Origin: Chara braunii
Lineage: Eukaryota; Streptophyta; Charophyceae; Charales; Characeae
DNA: 30,551 nucleotides
Direction: 5' to 3'
NCBI GenBank assembly: GCA_003427395.1
Contig: BFEA01000049.1
Location: 1,525,040-1,555,590, forward strand
Shown here: piece after piece, positions 17,937 through 27,033 of the stretch
Numbering within the stretch: position 1 is the stretch's first letter
Layout of the letters: each line of letters begins with the position of its first letter
Notes under the pieces: model-generated
What the model saw: the letters and a program-made list of their open reading frames with translations, nothing else
Databases searched by the model: none
Told to the model about the DNA's origin: nothing
Made by a program: the position numbers and the translations under genes

Positions 17937-18360
17937 AAAAAAAAAAAAAAAAAAAAAAAAAAACTTTGGGCGTGATTGCAGTTGTATATACATTATCGGA
18001 AGTGTAAGTGTGAGTGTGCCCTCAGTGAGGGCATCTCAGCCCAGTGGCCAGGTTGTCAGATTTCAGAAACTCAAAAAAAAAAAACAAAAAAAAAACATGG
18101 ATTCAGCCGTGAAAATGGCAAGATACATTCCCGTAAGTGTCAGTGTGATCAGGGTTACAATCCTCTGAGGGAACACAACTCGAGCAGATCACGGATTCAG
18201 ATTGTCAGAGTCCAGAAAATGAAAACAAGAAGAAAAAAGAAAAAAAAACATGGATTCGGACTTGAAAACGGCTGGGTACATCAGTGTTACAATCACATGA
18301 GGAAACAATACTACAACAGATCACGGATTCCGCCCTGCCTCGTTGGCAGGGTACTCATAA

Positions 18361-18393
<33 letters not shown>
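17937..18393 (+). mobile_element. Array of three A-tailed SINE-like units
   Basis: The array begins after a 27-nt A run (17937-17963) and holds three successive units, each closing with an A-rich tail. The second and third start with the same CATGGATTC word, at 18096 and 18249. They share GTTACAATC, GAG/ATGAGG.AACA and CAGATCACGGATTC in the same order, with about a 150-bp period. The last ends with the hairpin CCCTGCC-TCGTT-GGCAGGG (18333-18351) and a 32-nt A run (18362-18393). The tails and tandem nesting suggest repeated retroposition into poly(A), or tandem duplication of a SINE-like element. Lys-rich frames here are tail artefacts. Confidence 0.65.
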
Positions 18394-18395
<2 letters not shown>

Positions 18396-18638
18396 TTTGA
18401 GAACGTGACCGTCTTTGCTGTAAGATGCATGCAAGACTGTGAGCACGTTTTCCTAGACATCCCTGCACGACATCATTGCAGTACAAAGGCCCGTTTTTTT
18501 CCCATTCCCTTTCGTGCACGGGCCAAAATAGAAATATGACTTTTGGGATATTGCCGACCCTCTGTCCGACCCCCGATTACTTCGGGTACTGGCCAACATC
18601 TCGTATTTTCCCAACACTGGGAAAGGTACTGGTGGTTT
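18394..18638. other. Unassigned segment between A-tailed units
   Basis: It contains an inverted repeat GGCCCGT (18488-18494) / ACGGGCC (18518-18524) and leads into another A run. It may be the body of a further A-tailed unit, since a 21-nt A run follows directly. Confidence 0.35.
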
Positions 18639-18740
18639 AAAAAAAAAAAAAAAAAAAAAGTTGGTTGGGCACGTAAGTTGCATCCAAGAGGTTGTGGGTT
18701 CGAGTCCAATGACCACCTGTGGTGCACTTAGCGCTAATGA
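18639..18740 (+). mobile_element. A run followed by tRNA-like sequence
   Basis: A 21-nt A run (18639-18659) is followed by GTTGGTTGGGCACGTAAG, resembling a degenerate A box. Next comes GAGGTTGTGGGTTCGAGTCC, a good tRNA T-arm/B-box match (GGTTCGAGTCC at about 18697-18707). The order fits a tRNA-derived SINE inserted just after the tail of the preceding unit. No complete acceptor stem is visible. Confidence 0.5.
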
Positions 18741-19680
18741 GATATGGTAATCCGCTTGCTACCTCTGACCAGTAGAAGTAGGGTCTTTGGCCAACACGTT
18801 TGTGAGAATGAGTATGCATAGGTTGTGTGGGGTGTGGGGGTGTTGGCCTTAGACACTACTGTGACGCCCCAACCTCACGTCCAACGCGACTTCCTATTTC
18901 GGAGTGGGAATTGGCCCGGAAGTGCAAAAAAAGGCATGTACCAAGGATTTTAGGAAAGTGGGGTTGGAGTCACAGGTCGGAGTTGATCTCCAATGTCAAG
19001 TTTCAAAGACGAAGTGCAAGTGATTCAGCGCTTCCTAGAGTCGGGTGGCCCGTTCCGTCGGACTCGTCGCCTGGCTCGTACCCTGTGTACAAAATGAACG
19101 TCGTGGGTGTCCCTTTGTTCTACCACCTGTCGTCTACGGGTTTCAGAAATCTCAGAATCTGACATAGACGGCTTCAACTGGAGGCTGTGTTCTCAACGCT
19201 CAACTTCGGAAGAGGTTCGGCAGACAAATCCGGCAGCCTGATAGGCATAATACTACCGGCACTCCAAGCACGGTCTTCGGGGCCAGTAGGGGGCTATCAC
19301 ATTCTAAGGGACGACCGTTGGATTGTGGCAGAGAAGAAGGAGATAGAAGAGAGGAAAGTTAGTTTCGATGGTGACAAATCCTGGTTCCACGTAATACTGG
19401 TGGTTACGCATGTCGGATCATCCGAGATTCGAGGATTTTGTCTTATGGCTCGCTCAAAGTCCCATGCACACAGCTGATCACTCTGAGTTTGGCAGGGAAA
19501 TGTCGGAAGCCTTAGCTTTGATCGACGAGAGATGTGCTCCTTTTCCCAATACCTTCGGTACTCGTGGTCCCTCAAGCAGTCACGACCAGTGATCCAAAAT
19601 GGAAGGCCAACATTCATGTCTCATGAGAAAGGCCCAATTCAAACATTCGTGAGTGATCGGGTTGGAGACAATCCCTACAG
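18741..19680. other. Unassigned sequence
   Basis: No gene was recognised. A plus frame (18827-19162, 111 codons) and overlapping frames at 19187-19617 show no domains. TGTGACGCCCCAACC near 18861 resembles the start of some plant gypsy LTRs, but no matching end or second copy is visible. Confidence 0.4.
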
Positions 19681-19731
19681 ACACACATATACGTGATGAC
19701 CGCCCTATTTTGGTCATTCGTATATGTGTGT
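19681..19731. repeat. Strong 20-bp hairpin
   Basis: The left arm 19681-19701 (starting ACACACATATACG, ending GATGACC) pairs with the right arm 19712-19731 (starting GGTCATTCG, ending TATGTGTGT). There is one bulged base and a 10-nt loop. It is the longest near-perfect inverted repeat I found in the window. It could be a small MITE, a pre-miRNA-like fold or a cruciform. No coding is nearby. Confidence 0.85.
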
Positions 19732-20099
19732 GCACAACATCTGTTTCTAACAGGGTGTAAGACAACTTGCTATGCATGCACCTAATCTACTCTCGGTTTA
19801 TTCAGAAAGCTGATACCTGTGGACTTAATGCAAATTGGAGAACGAATCGATGCAACATACACCAACATATGGGTACGAGAAGGAAAAGAGAAGGAACAAT
19901 TTCTCATACATCATACGATAAAACGTTTGAGCCATACATGCGACAATTCCCTGACTTAATAATCGACATTATCCAATGGCATGTTTTCAGGACAACCAGT
20001 CAATCACTCGATTTTTGACAATCGTTATACATCCTTGGTTTATCAAGAAAATAAGAAAGGCAGGGGAGAAGGAGACAATTCACTCATCAATTGAAGAAT
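19732..20099. other. Unassigned sequence
   Basis: No recognisable gene was seen; only short frames without motifs. Confidence 0.5.
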
Positions 20100-20815
20100 C
20101 GGAAAATTTGAGATTGCCGAGAACAAAGATGGCCAAGATTAAAATCAAAATTATAGAGAGGGTGCGAAGAGAAAACACCACTTCAACACACACCGCTCTC
20201 TTTCTCTATTTGGACAAGGAAGCGGAAAGAAGGGCGAAGGAGCGCGTCAAGGGGAAGCATCCCCTATTAGTTTGGGTGACCGACGATCATATGCGGGATC
20301 CCGAGCCGCCGTCGAAGAAGAAGGACACAATGACAGCACTGTAAGGGTGGAATGTAGCAGGAGAAGAGCCTGAAGCCCCTCACCCACTCCCTCCGCTCAC
20401 GCAGTCGTTCGCCTACGTAGAGATGCATGCGATCAGGAGTCGTTTCCGTTCGTTATCCCGTCATCCCCTTGACTATCTTTCCATCTGCCAGATCCTAAAG
20501 CTCCCTCCCTTTCCCGACACCTGGCACTTGTTCCCTCCCTCTTTGTTCCATCAGTTTTATGCCACCTGTCTCGTGTGTGAAGTCTTCCCCCACTCGACTA
20601 CCCGGTCCCTTATCTCCTTCTTTCGCCTCCACATCCGACTCTTCAGCGTAGAATGGGAGGGACTTCAACAATATTGAAGTCTATTGCTTACTTACGGGGA
20701 CAATCCCCGCCTGTGATCAGTACGAGCAATTCCGCACCGCCCTCCTACGCACCCTATGTACCCTTTATCCCGATTATCTTGCTTCCCTTCCGCATCGCAA
20801 CCGCTGATTCCCACG
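20100..20815 (+). other. Coding-like remnants, unrecognised
   Basis: Plus-strand segments look more protein-like than their surroundings. They are LDKEAERRAKERVKGKHPLL with VWVTDD (about 20209-20283), the Pro/Phe/His-rich HPLDYLSICQILKLPPFPDT (20423-20677), and ACDQYEQFRTALLRTLCTLY with PDYLASLPHRNR (about 20708-20805, another frame). They may be pieces of one decayed protein. I do not recognise the family, and stops and frame changes separate them. Confidence 0.25.
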
Positions 20816-22019
20816 TGTCTACCGGTTAGTGTGATACGCATTTATCCCTACCGAGGTAGGATCGCTGGCTCTTTTCATCCCACCACTTCCTCAATCTCAC
20901 TCCCCCCCCCCCCCCCTTCCCCTTGTATTGAGAATACACTCGCAGTCGAAGGGGCAATGACAACAACGAGTGCAACGGTAAGGGCAAACTCAAAATGGTG
21001 ACGAGGGTTGGGCATCCCTGACGGACCTCGTTCTATCGTCTTTTTCCTTGTTCCTTCTTCTCTCCATCTCTTCTCTCTGCTCTCTCGTATGCAGGGACAC
21101 GGGATATGCAAGTAGGAGCTTGCATAAGATTGGAACCCCTGGCATTACATATGTGGCGAACTACTTTCTGAAACGTGCGACTTTCTACAAGACTGAATTT
21201 CGGGGGCTGAATAAGAACGGGTCACCCAATTGCACAAATGCTCCCATCTTTGTGAGAAAGATTGGTCCCATGGCGGTTGGTAGTTAGAGCGCGCCTTAGC
21301 GAGCACGGAAGTAACTGTTGCCGTAGCTTTTTTCTTGTCCTGCTGGAAGTGGGGAAGGGAACTTCGGCGCGATCATCATGCGGGAGATATTTTTTTTTTT
21401 TCGAAATACGGGAGAATATGAGAATTAGAACTTCAATTGGGCTAGGAATTGGGGGCATCATAATTTTGTCGCGGATTTTTGTTGTTGTAACTGCACAGTG
21501 CTCCTTACTCGTGCACAAACGAAACACGGTATTGCTTATATTCAATCAACTTAAGTAACACTATAATACTTTTGAGAATGTAGCGCATGATGTTGCTATT
21601 CTATTAGGAATTAAGTCATTTGAAGTGAGAATCATTGTTGTGTTTTGTCCTGCACTCTGCTCCCGCTGCGCCTTAATTGTAATCGCAATTATAATCTCTT
21701 CTTGCTCCTTCTTCGCGAGTGCGGGTGTATCTGTAATCTTCTCCCTCTTGATTTCCTTCCACACAAAAACCTGCACCTCTTTTTTGTCTATCTCATTGGC
21801 CGATAAAATGCATGACTGGATCGATGCGTGGAGAGTGGCTACGTCCCCCATGCCACGACCTGGTCATGCAGTTGTAGGCAATTCCTTTTTCTCTCTCCTC
21901 CTCCTGCTTCAACATAATCCGGATTGGTTCGTGCAAGTGCATAGTGCTATAAAATTTATAAGCACGATTAATTTGCCCTTTAATCTACACTTGGGAGTTA
22001 GCGGGTTCGAGAGGATCGG
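20816..22019. other. Unassigned sequence
   Basis: The stretch includes a C homopolymer of about 14 nt near 20905 and a T run near 21391. Frames at 21048-21287 (plus) and 21561-21851 (minus) are not recognisable, though the first has a non-repetitive stretch GTPGITYVANYFLKRATFYK. No RNA gene was seen. Confidence 0.4.
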
Positions 22020-23340
22020 CTAACGTGCAGAAACCAGATGGTGAGTACGGAGTTGGATGATCCGACGAGCTGATGCTGAGTGTGCGCTGTTGACGCTTGG
22101 CTGCGAACAACTGTGGCATGTGGGCGAACCTGGTTGCACGCTCGGATCAAGCGGGGTGGCAACTCTGTAATTGTTGGTAGGTGCAAGGTGACAGACTGCC
22201 CGCATCGAAGAAACGTTGAAAGAGGGAGAAAACTCCTCCTGTTCTTTTTCTGAGTGCTCGCTGAATCTCGACTCCATGCTATCCTCCCTCTCACTTTGCG
22301 ACACGATCACTTCCCAGAAGAATGGATCGACGATCTCCTCCGGGTCCAAGTACGGGACTGGCGACGGGTAGTATCGATTCTGATCATTTATCTTCGCACA
22401 ACGCGTCCACAACAGTCGCGGCTTCAACGTCCCTTCCAGTGTACCTTGCTTCGGGCTCTTATCGTTTTGGTAGAGGATATTGAGGGGCAAATTGTCGAGG
22501 AGGTACGTGAGAGGCACAAGTAGTTCCTTTGTGATCGGCCCGACGTGATCGGCGCTCACCGGTCTGAATAAAATCCCCAATAGATCTCCCTCCACGTCTG
22601 ATCTCCACGCTTGGATGATCAACCACTCGATATCCCTATCCTGATCGTCCGGATCCGTCGGCTAGGACCACATGAACTCGATGTTGAGCAAGCAGAAGTT
22701 GAGTGTTACGAAAGTCTCCAACCACTCCCTCCACATGTCCTTCTCTAAAACGGGCACCGAGATCGCTCGAACTTCGTACGCCAGATGAGGGCGGGTGGGA
22801 GATTGCCACAGGGTCCGTCGGCATCGTGAATATGGAGAGGTAGCGCTGGTTCATCGGGCTTATTTGAAGGGAACCAGCTCCGGAAGGATTACCTCCAGCT
22901 CCGTGTGATGCACTCGAAGCAGATCGGTGTTGACGCTATCGGTGCTGACAATCCGATCCCCTGGTTGCATGAGCCTATGCCGCCACGTGATCATCAACTC
23001 ATCCGCCCAACGCCTCAGTTGAGAAAAAGAGCTCGCGTGGACGCTCTCATGTAGCGCCGAAAAGTCCCCGTTGAAGGAGATTACCACGGAAACGTGGCTG
23101 ATCCCCAGAGGAGAGAGTCGCAAGAATGTCGATCCTTCGGCCAACACCTTTCCCGAAGTCCGGAGATGGACGAACCTTAATTCTGTTGTCGCGTGTATGT
23201 CCACTGAGCGAAACGAACCAGATATGGACTACGTCGAGGGTGATGCACCTATCGTATCGAGGAGATGAAGCCCCACGACGTCAACATGCATCGACTGATG
23301 AACTGCTCCACCATAAAGCTCATGGCGATGATGGAGACGA
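22020..23340 (-). pseudogene. Decayed protein-coding repeat, unrecognised family
   Basis: Successive minus-strand frames read as one broken protein. Part 1 (23204-22860) includes LRFVHLRTSGKVLAEG, HVSVVISFNGDFSALHESVH and RWADELMITWRHRL, and stops at 22860. Part 2 follows in another frame with MNQRYLSIFTMPTDPVA (22854 leftward). Part 3, in a third frame, reads PVLEKDMWREWLETFVTLNF, then meets an in-frame TAG at 22662-22664. It continues through RDIEWLIIQAWRSDVEG, VGPITKELLVPLTYLLDNLP and GTLKPRLLWTRCAK to ESRFSEHSEKEQEEF. The amino-acid composition is that of a real globular protein. I recall no named domain. My impression is a multi-copy hypothetical family in this type of genome. The 3' side (22050-22195) resembles 16061-16222, supporting a repeated element. 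Confidence 0.5.
22050..22195. repeat. Diverged dispersed repeat, copy 2
   Basis: This is the partner of 16061-16222, sharing ACTGTGG, GTGGGC, GCGGGGTG and TGGTAGGTGCA in order. It overlaps the 3' side of the minus-strand pseudogene. Confidence 0.4.
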
Positions 23341-24110
23341 AGGGGATGAGGCGTGGAGCGGGGGGTCATAGAGAGATTCTTGTTCCTCGCTATCCCACTC
23401 AGAGGTCAGGGAGGAGCTATGAGGCGAGGAAGGAGGAGAGGCAGACAAAGGACAGAGATAGGACACGTGGTGCATGATGGGATGAGCCGATCAACTGCCC
23501 GAGACTTTTGGGGCAAGGCGCACCATGCTCACACCTTTGGTCCAATCTCCACTACGAGGAATCGGCCAAAGAATCGTGGCGTTAACTTACCTTGACGAGC
23601 ACATTCCTTACTTGCACGATGTCCCCTAATTTATATTGGGGCCGACGCCCAACATCCCCATTTCGGGCCTCCTAGCTTCGGTGTTGAGCGCATCGGTCCG
23701 ACACCGTGCAAGGCGGGGCAGGACCCTCCTAGCCGCGTCACGTAGGAGTTGGTCTGATCCTCGTTGCTAATACCTATGGAGCTTCCGCAAGCCGCTCCGG
23801 CCGAGTGCGCCAACCATACCTCTCGCGAGCCCCTACGACAGGATAGGGCCTACGCGAGGCATGACCTACCTCCACCTTACGGGAGTTGTCACCTCCCTTC
23901 GGTGGGCGTATCCCCGCTAAGCTACCAGTCCACAGTACGAAAGCTAATCAGTTGCAATCGCAGAGGTGGACCTGCCGAGGCGTTTCTCGTAGCATAGGGG
24001 GTATGAGCGGTTTTACACCTCTATTGGACCCGCACGTGAATCGACATCTGGGGGGGCTGAGGTCCCGAGCTCGACTCGTCGTCGGTCGACTAGGATGCAT
24101 TCCCCACACC
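23341..24110. other. GC-rich unassigned sequence
   Basis: No recognisable protein or RNA was seen. The composition is distinctly more GC-rich than the AT-rich block that follows. If 24273 is a retroelement TATA box, this could include a U3-like LTR portion, but no LTR repeat is visible. Confidence 0.35.
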
Positions 24111-24272
24111 ACGCGCACGCCACTCCAAAAAACATAAAAATAAAAACACACACACATACACATATACACAAAACGACACAGAACAAACAACCCGACAACA
24201 CACCTAGTCCCTTAGTAGCCATTCCATAACTCTTCGATGTGGAAATCGGATAGTCATCGCGCACGAGACTTA

Positions 24273-24662
24273 GTATAAAACCGCGCGGACGTGGGCTAAC
24301 TCATATCGACTCGCAATGCCGGCTTACGCAAGCAGTTGCAATGATGGCATACTATATAGTGCCCATAATCGAGCGGTCCCTCGTGGATTCGACTACCGCT
24401 TATGATACTCAAGTGTCAAACTCGAAGTATCGTGAGGGTCTACCCCTTCACAATATTGCACGGTTGAAGGAATAGTCATGCGACCTCCACGACACCTCCG
24501 GCCTTTAGGCTGAGTGCCCCGACAGGCAGGGCAAATAGGCTCTGCGCGGGGGGAGATCCTTTCCATGCGGAGTCCAGGACATGAATGTCCTAGACAAGGA
24601 CCTTGAATCCATGAACAGGACTAACGTCTGACTAAGAAATCTTTAAGAACCATACAATAAAT
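24273..24662 (+). promoter_or_regulatory. Possible TATA box and downstream poly(A) signal
   Basis: GTATAAAACC (about 24273) is a good TATA-box match. About 385 bp downstream ACAATAAATAG contains AATAAA (24656-24661). This spacing is compatible with the U3-R part of a plus-strand LTR. No second LTR, PBS or terminal TG/CA pair was found, so this is only a suggestion. Confidence 0.3.
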
Positions 24663-24750
24663 AGAGGGTTTTTCTTTCCTTTCTCAGTCTCAACCCCAAT
24701 TAAACCCTTAAGCGTAGGCCCCTCAGGCCACGCGAACACCCAATATAGGT

Positions 24751-24772
24751 ACATATATATATATATATATGT
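24751..24772. repeat. (AT)n palindrome
   Basis: ACATATATATATATATATAT followed by GT is a perfect self-complementary microsatellite. Confidence 0.93.
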
Positions 24773-25458
24773 AAAGGGTAATTAAGTATGTGACGATCAC
24801 TTCTCACAATCACAGTGGGACTCCTCACAACCATATATATGTGTGTGATTGCAGACGGTCAAATCCAAAATCCGAACCACAGAACATACCTGCAATCACA
24901 TCAAATAGTCAATCAAAAGTTCACACACTACACGGAGTCAACTTCAACCAATCTCTATACTCATACCCCTCGCTTTAGCCATGCAAGCCCCAACCTTTGT
25001 CCAACCCGTCCATAATTAAATACTTAGTACCTTTGTTAAATGACAATTCAATAAAAGTATGGGTGAAAACCTTCATAAAACAAAAAAAATCACCAGGGCT
25101 AAATCCTTTTAGGTTGAGTATTGAGGATGAATTGGAGTCGAGTTGTAGACCGATGAATCGGCAACCGACCTGTTATCAGTAATAACAGAAGGTGATCCTT
25201 GTAGGATCAAGCTGAATCTAGTCTTGATTTCGAATTCAACGTTCAAGAGGACCTGTAACATAAGACAGGTCAATCCCCAAGCTAAATTTATGAGCTAAGA
25301 TCCAACGTAGTCTCAATATCATAATTTCACCAAGAATCATTCTACTTAGCGAATCCTGAGTCTACTCCGAAGTCAGTGCCTAATGAAAAGGTAAACCTTT
25401 GTCAGAATCCCCTCTATACAGAGTGGATTACCAGAATTGCCACCTGTCAAAATATAAT
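24773..25458. other. AT-rich non-coding sequence
   Basis: No gene was seen. Composition and style match the hairpin-repeat block that follows, and this may be part of the same element. Confidence 0.4.
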
Positions 25459-26040
25459 CTAACTCCTCTAAACTAAGAAAATTTCGGCAGCGTTTCCCGT
25501 AGGAAAATTGTCTTTCCAAAATTTATAATAACTCAAATATGAAAAAAAAAATAAAAAAATTTCAATTCAAGAAAGTCAAAATTTGTCTAACTCTCTGAAT
25601 TAGTAAAAATTTGGGCAGCATCTCCTTTAGAAAGGTAGACTTCCCAGATTCATACTAAATCAGATAGGAACTCGAGAGTTAAACTTGAGTTCGACTTCAA
25701 GACAAAGTTCAACTGACCCCTTAAATTTGTAGAAATTTCGGCAGCGCTTCCCGTACAGAAAGCGCTATTCCAAGATTTATACAAAGCTAAGTCCAGAATC
25801 TAAAATGACTTTGATTTCTCAAGGTTCAATTTTGTCTAACTCCCTGAATTAGCAAAAATTTGGGCAGCACTCCCTTTAGAAAAAAAGGTTTTCCAAATTT
25901 TTACTAAGTTAAAAAGTAAGAAAAACTGGACCCTGAAAAAGACAAAATCTGACTAACTCCTTGCTTTTGTAAAAATTTTGGCAGCGTTTTTCGTAGAGAA
26001 AGTGACTTACCAAAATTTATACAGGACCAATTATAATAAA
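25459..26040 (+). repeat. Five-unit tandem array, about 117-128 bp period, each with a hairpin
   Basis: Units start at 25459, 25587, 25713, 25836 and 25953 with (C)TAACTCCCTGAATTAG-like words. These are followed by AAAATTTSGGCAGC and, about 30 nt on, CCAAAATTTATAC-like words. Between these conserved blocks each unit has a short inverted repeat with different arms: TTTCC/GGAAA (25493-25506), CCTTT/AAAGG (25624-25635), AGCGCTT/AAGCGCT (25743-25766), CCTTT/AAAGG (25873-25888) and a G-T wobble-containing stem in unit 5 (25985-26004). Stops are frequent in all frames, so the array is non-coding. Confidence 0.8.
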
Positions 26041-26316
26041 TGATCCCAGAAAATGCAGAAATCGACCTAAGTAAAAATAAACTTAGCTCAGAAAATGCAG
26101 GAATTCAAACTAACTCCTATGACTCTAGCACGTGGTGAGCAACTAAAGCAACTACCTATCAAACTGAAACTCAGACTAAGTAGTAGTCGCACTCAATCTC
26201 ATGCAGGTCAAACCACAAAGGTAACTACTCTCACTATCCCCAAAGTCAATTTATCAAACAATAGTTCATAGTCCCTCAATGATTTATCCCTTTATACCCA
26301 TCTTACATAGGACATA
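26041..26316. other. AT-rich spacer between the two hairpin arrays
   Basis: It contains CAGAAAATGCAG twice (about 26049 and 26092). No gene was seen. Confidence 0.5.
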
Positions 26317-26354
26317 AAGCTAGACCACCCAAACTAAAGGAACATGTCTAGCTT
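26317..26354 (+). repeat. Conserved-loop hairpin, unit 1
   Basis: AAGCTAGAC (26317-26325) pairs perfectly with GTCTAGCTT (26346-26354) around the 20-nt loop CACCCAAACTAAAGGAACAT. The loop is shared with the following units, while the outer stem bases are not. Confidence 0.9.
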
Positions 26355-26591
26355 AGCCGTGGAGTATACACAAACAAAGGACACAATAACTTTTCTCTTC
26401 TTTGGGCATATGATTATGCCACCCTAGTCGCCCTGAACTGTTTAAGTATCCAAGTTTTATATAATTATCTTCACTTAGTCTTTTGAGGTAACATATAACT
26501 GAACCGATCATCTTTAGCTCAAGATTCAGTCTGCCCCTTCGTACCACAGGTTTATTCTTAATTGATACTCACTTCAGTTTGTGATAAGCTA

Positions 26592-26630
26592 TAGTCAGAC
26601 AACCCAAACTTATGGAACCCTGTTTGACTA
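26592..26630 (+). repeat. Conserved-loop hairpin, unit 2
   Basis: TAGTCAGAC (26592-26600) pairs with GTTTGACTA (26622-26630), eight Watson-Crick pairs and one G-T wobble. The loop is AACCCAAACTTATGGAACCC plus T. Confidence 0.85.
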
Positions 26631-26695
26631 GCCTATTCATAGTAATAAAGTATAGTCAAGTTATGGCCTTCTGGTTCGAGCATGTGCGTGGAGTT

Positions 26696-26735
26696 GGACC
26701 AAGACCACCCAAACTTATGGAACATGTCTTGGTCC
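26696..26735 (+). repeat. Conserved-loop hairpin, unit 3
   Basis: GGACCAAGAC (26696-26705) pairs perfectly with GTCTTGGTCC (26726-26735), a 10-bp stem around the consensus loop CACCCAAACTTATGGAACAT. Confidence 0.92.
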
Positions 26736-26774
26736 TCAGCCTAGTTCATTTCTCTTAAAACCAAACCAGAAAGA

Positions 26775-26810
26775 GACCGAGTCATCCAAACTTATGAAAC
26801 ATGCTCAGAC
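26775..26810 (+). repeat. Conserved-loop unit 4 (weak stem)
   Basis: The loop CATCCAAACTTATGAAACAT (26783-26802) is flanked by GACCGAGT and GCTCAGAC. Only the inner four positions pair (one by G-T wobble), so this copy has a decayed stem. Confidence 0.65.
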
Positions 26811-26856
26811 CTCCTCATTCAGAACAAAAAGAAACTAAAAGAAACCTAAACAAGGC

Positions 26857-26892
26857 GACCAAACCACCCAAACTTATGGAACATGCTTGGCC
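26857..26892 (+). repeat. Conserved-loop unit 5 (imperfect stem)
   Basis: The consensus loop (26865-26884) is flanked by GACCAAAC and GCTTGGCC, with six of eight positions paired. Confidence 0.7.
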
Positions 26893-26932
26893 CCTGAAAA
26901 GCCAATCACAGTCAGCCCTTACAAGTCAGAGC

Positions 26933-26968
26933 AACCAGACCACCTAAACTTATGGAACATGTCTGGTT
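26933..26968 (+). repeat. Conserved-loop hairpin, unit 6
   Basis: AACCAGAC (26933-26940) pairs perfectly with GTCTGGTT (26961-26968) around CACCTAAACTTATGGAACAT. The stem sequence differs from those of units 1-3 outside the AGAC/GTCT core. Confidence 0.9.
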
Positions 26969-26995
26969 CTCCAGGCAATTCAAAAATAAACATAG

Positions 26996-27033
26996 CACTA
27001 GACCTCTCCAAACTTATGGAGACTTGCCCAGTC
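26996..27033 (+). repeat. Conserved-loop unit 7 (diverged)
   Basis: CCAAACTTATGGA is kept within an altered loop, flanked by CACTAGAC and GCCCAGTC with about five of eight pairs. CTCC/GGAG immediately around the loop core can pair instead. Confidence 0.6.

Noticed and set aside
18855-19170. Gypsy LTR starting TGTGACGCCCCAA
   Set aside because: Only the start-like motif is present; no matching terminus, second LTR or TSD was found.
25459-27033. CRISPR array
   Set aside because: Repeat units are degenerate, spacing is irregular (about 60-275 bp), the context is eukaryotic transposon DNA, and there are no cas genes. The variable part is the paired arm and not a spacer.
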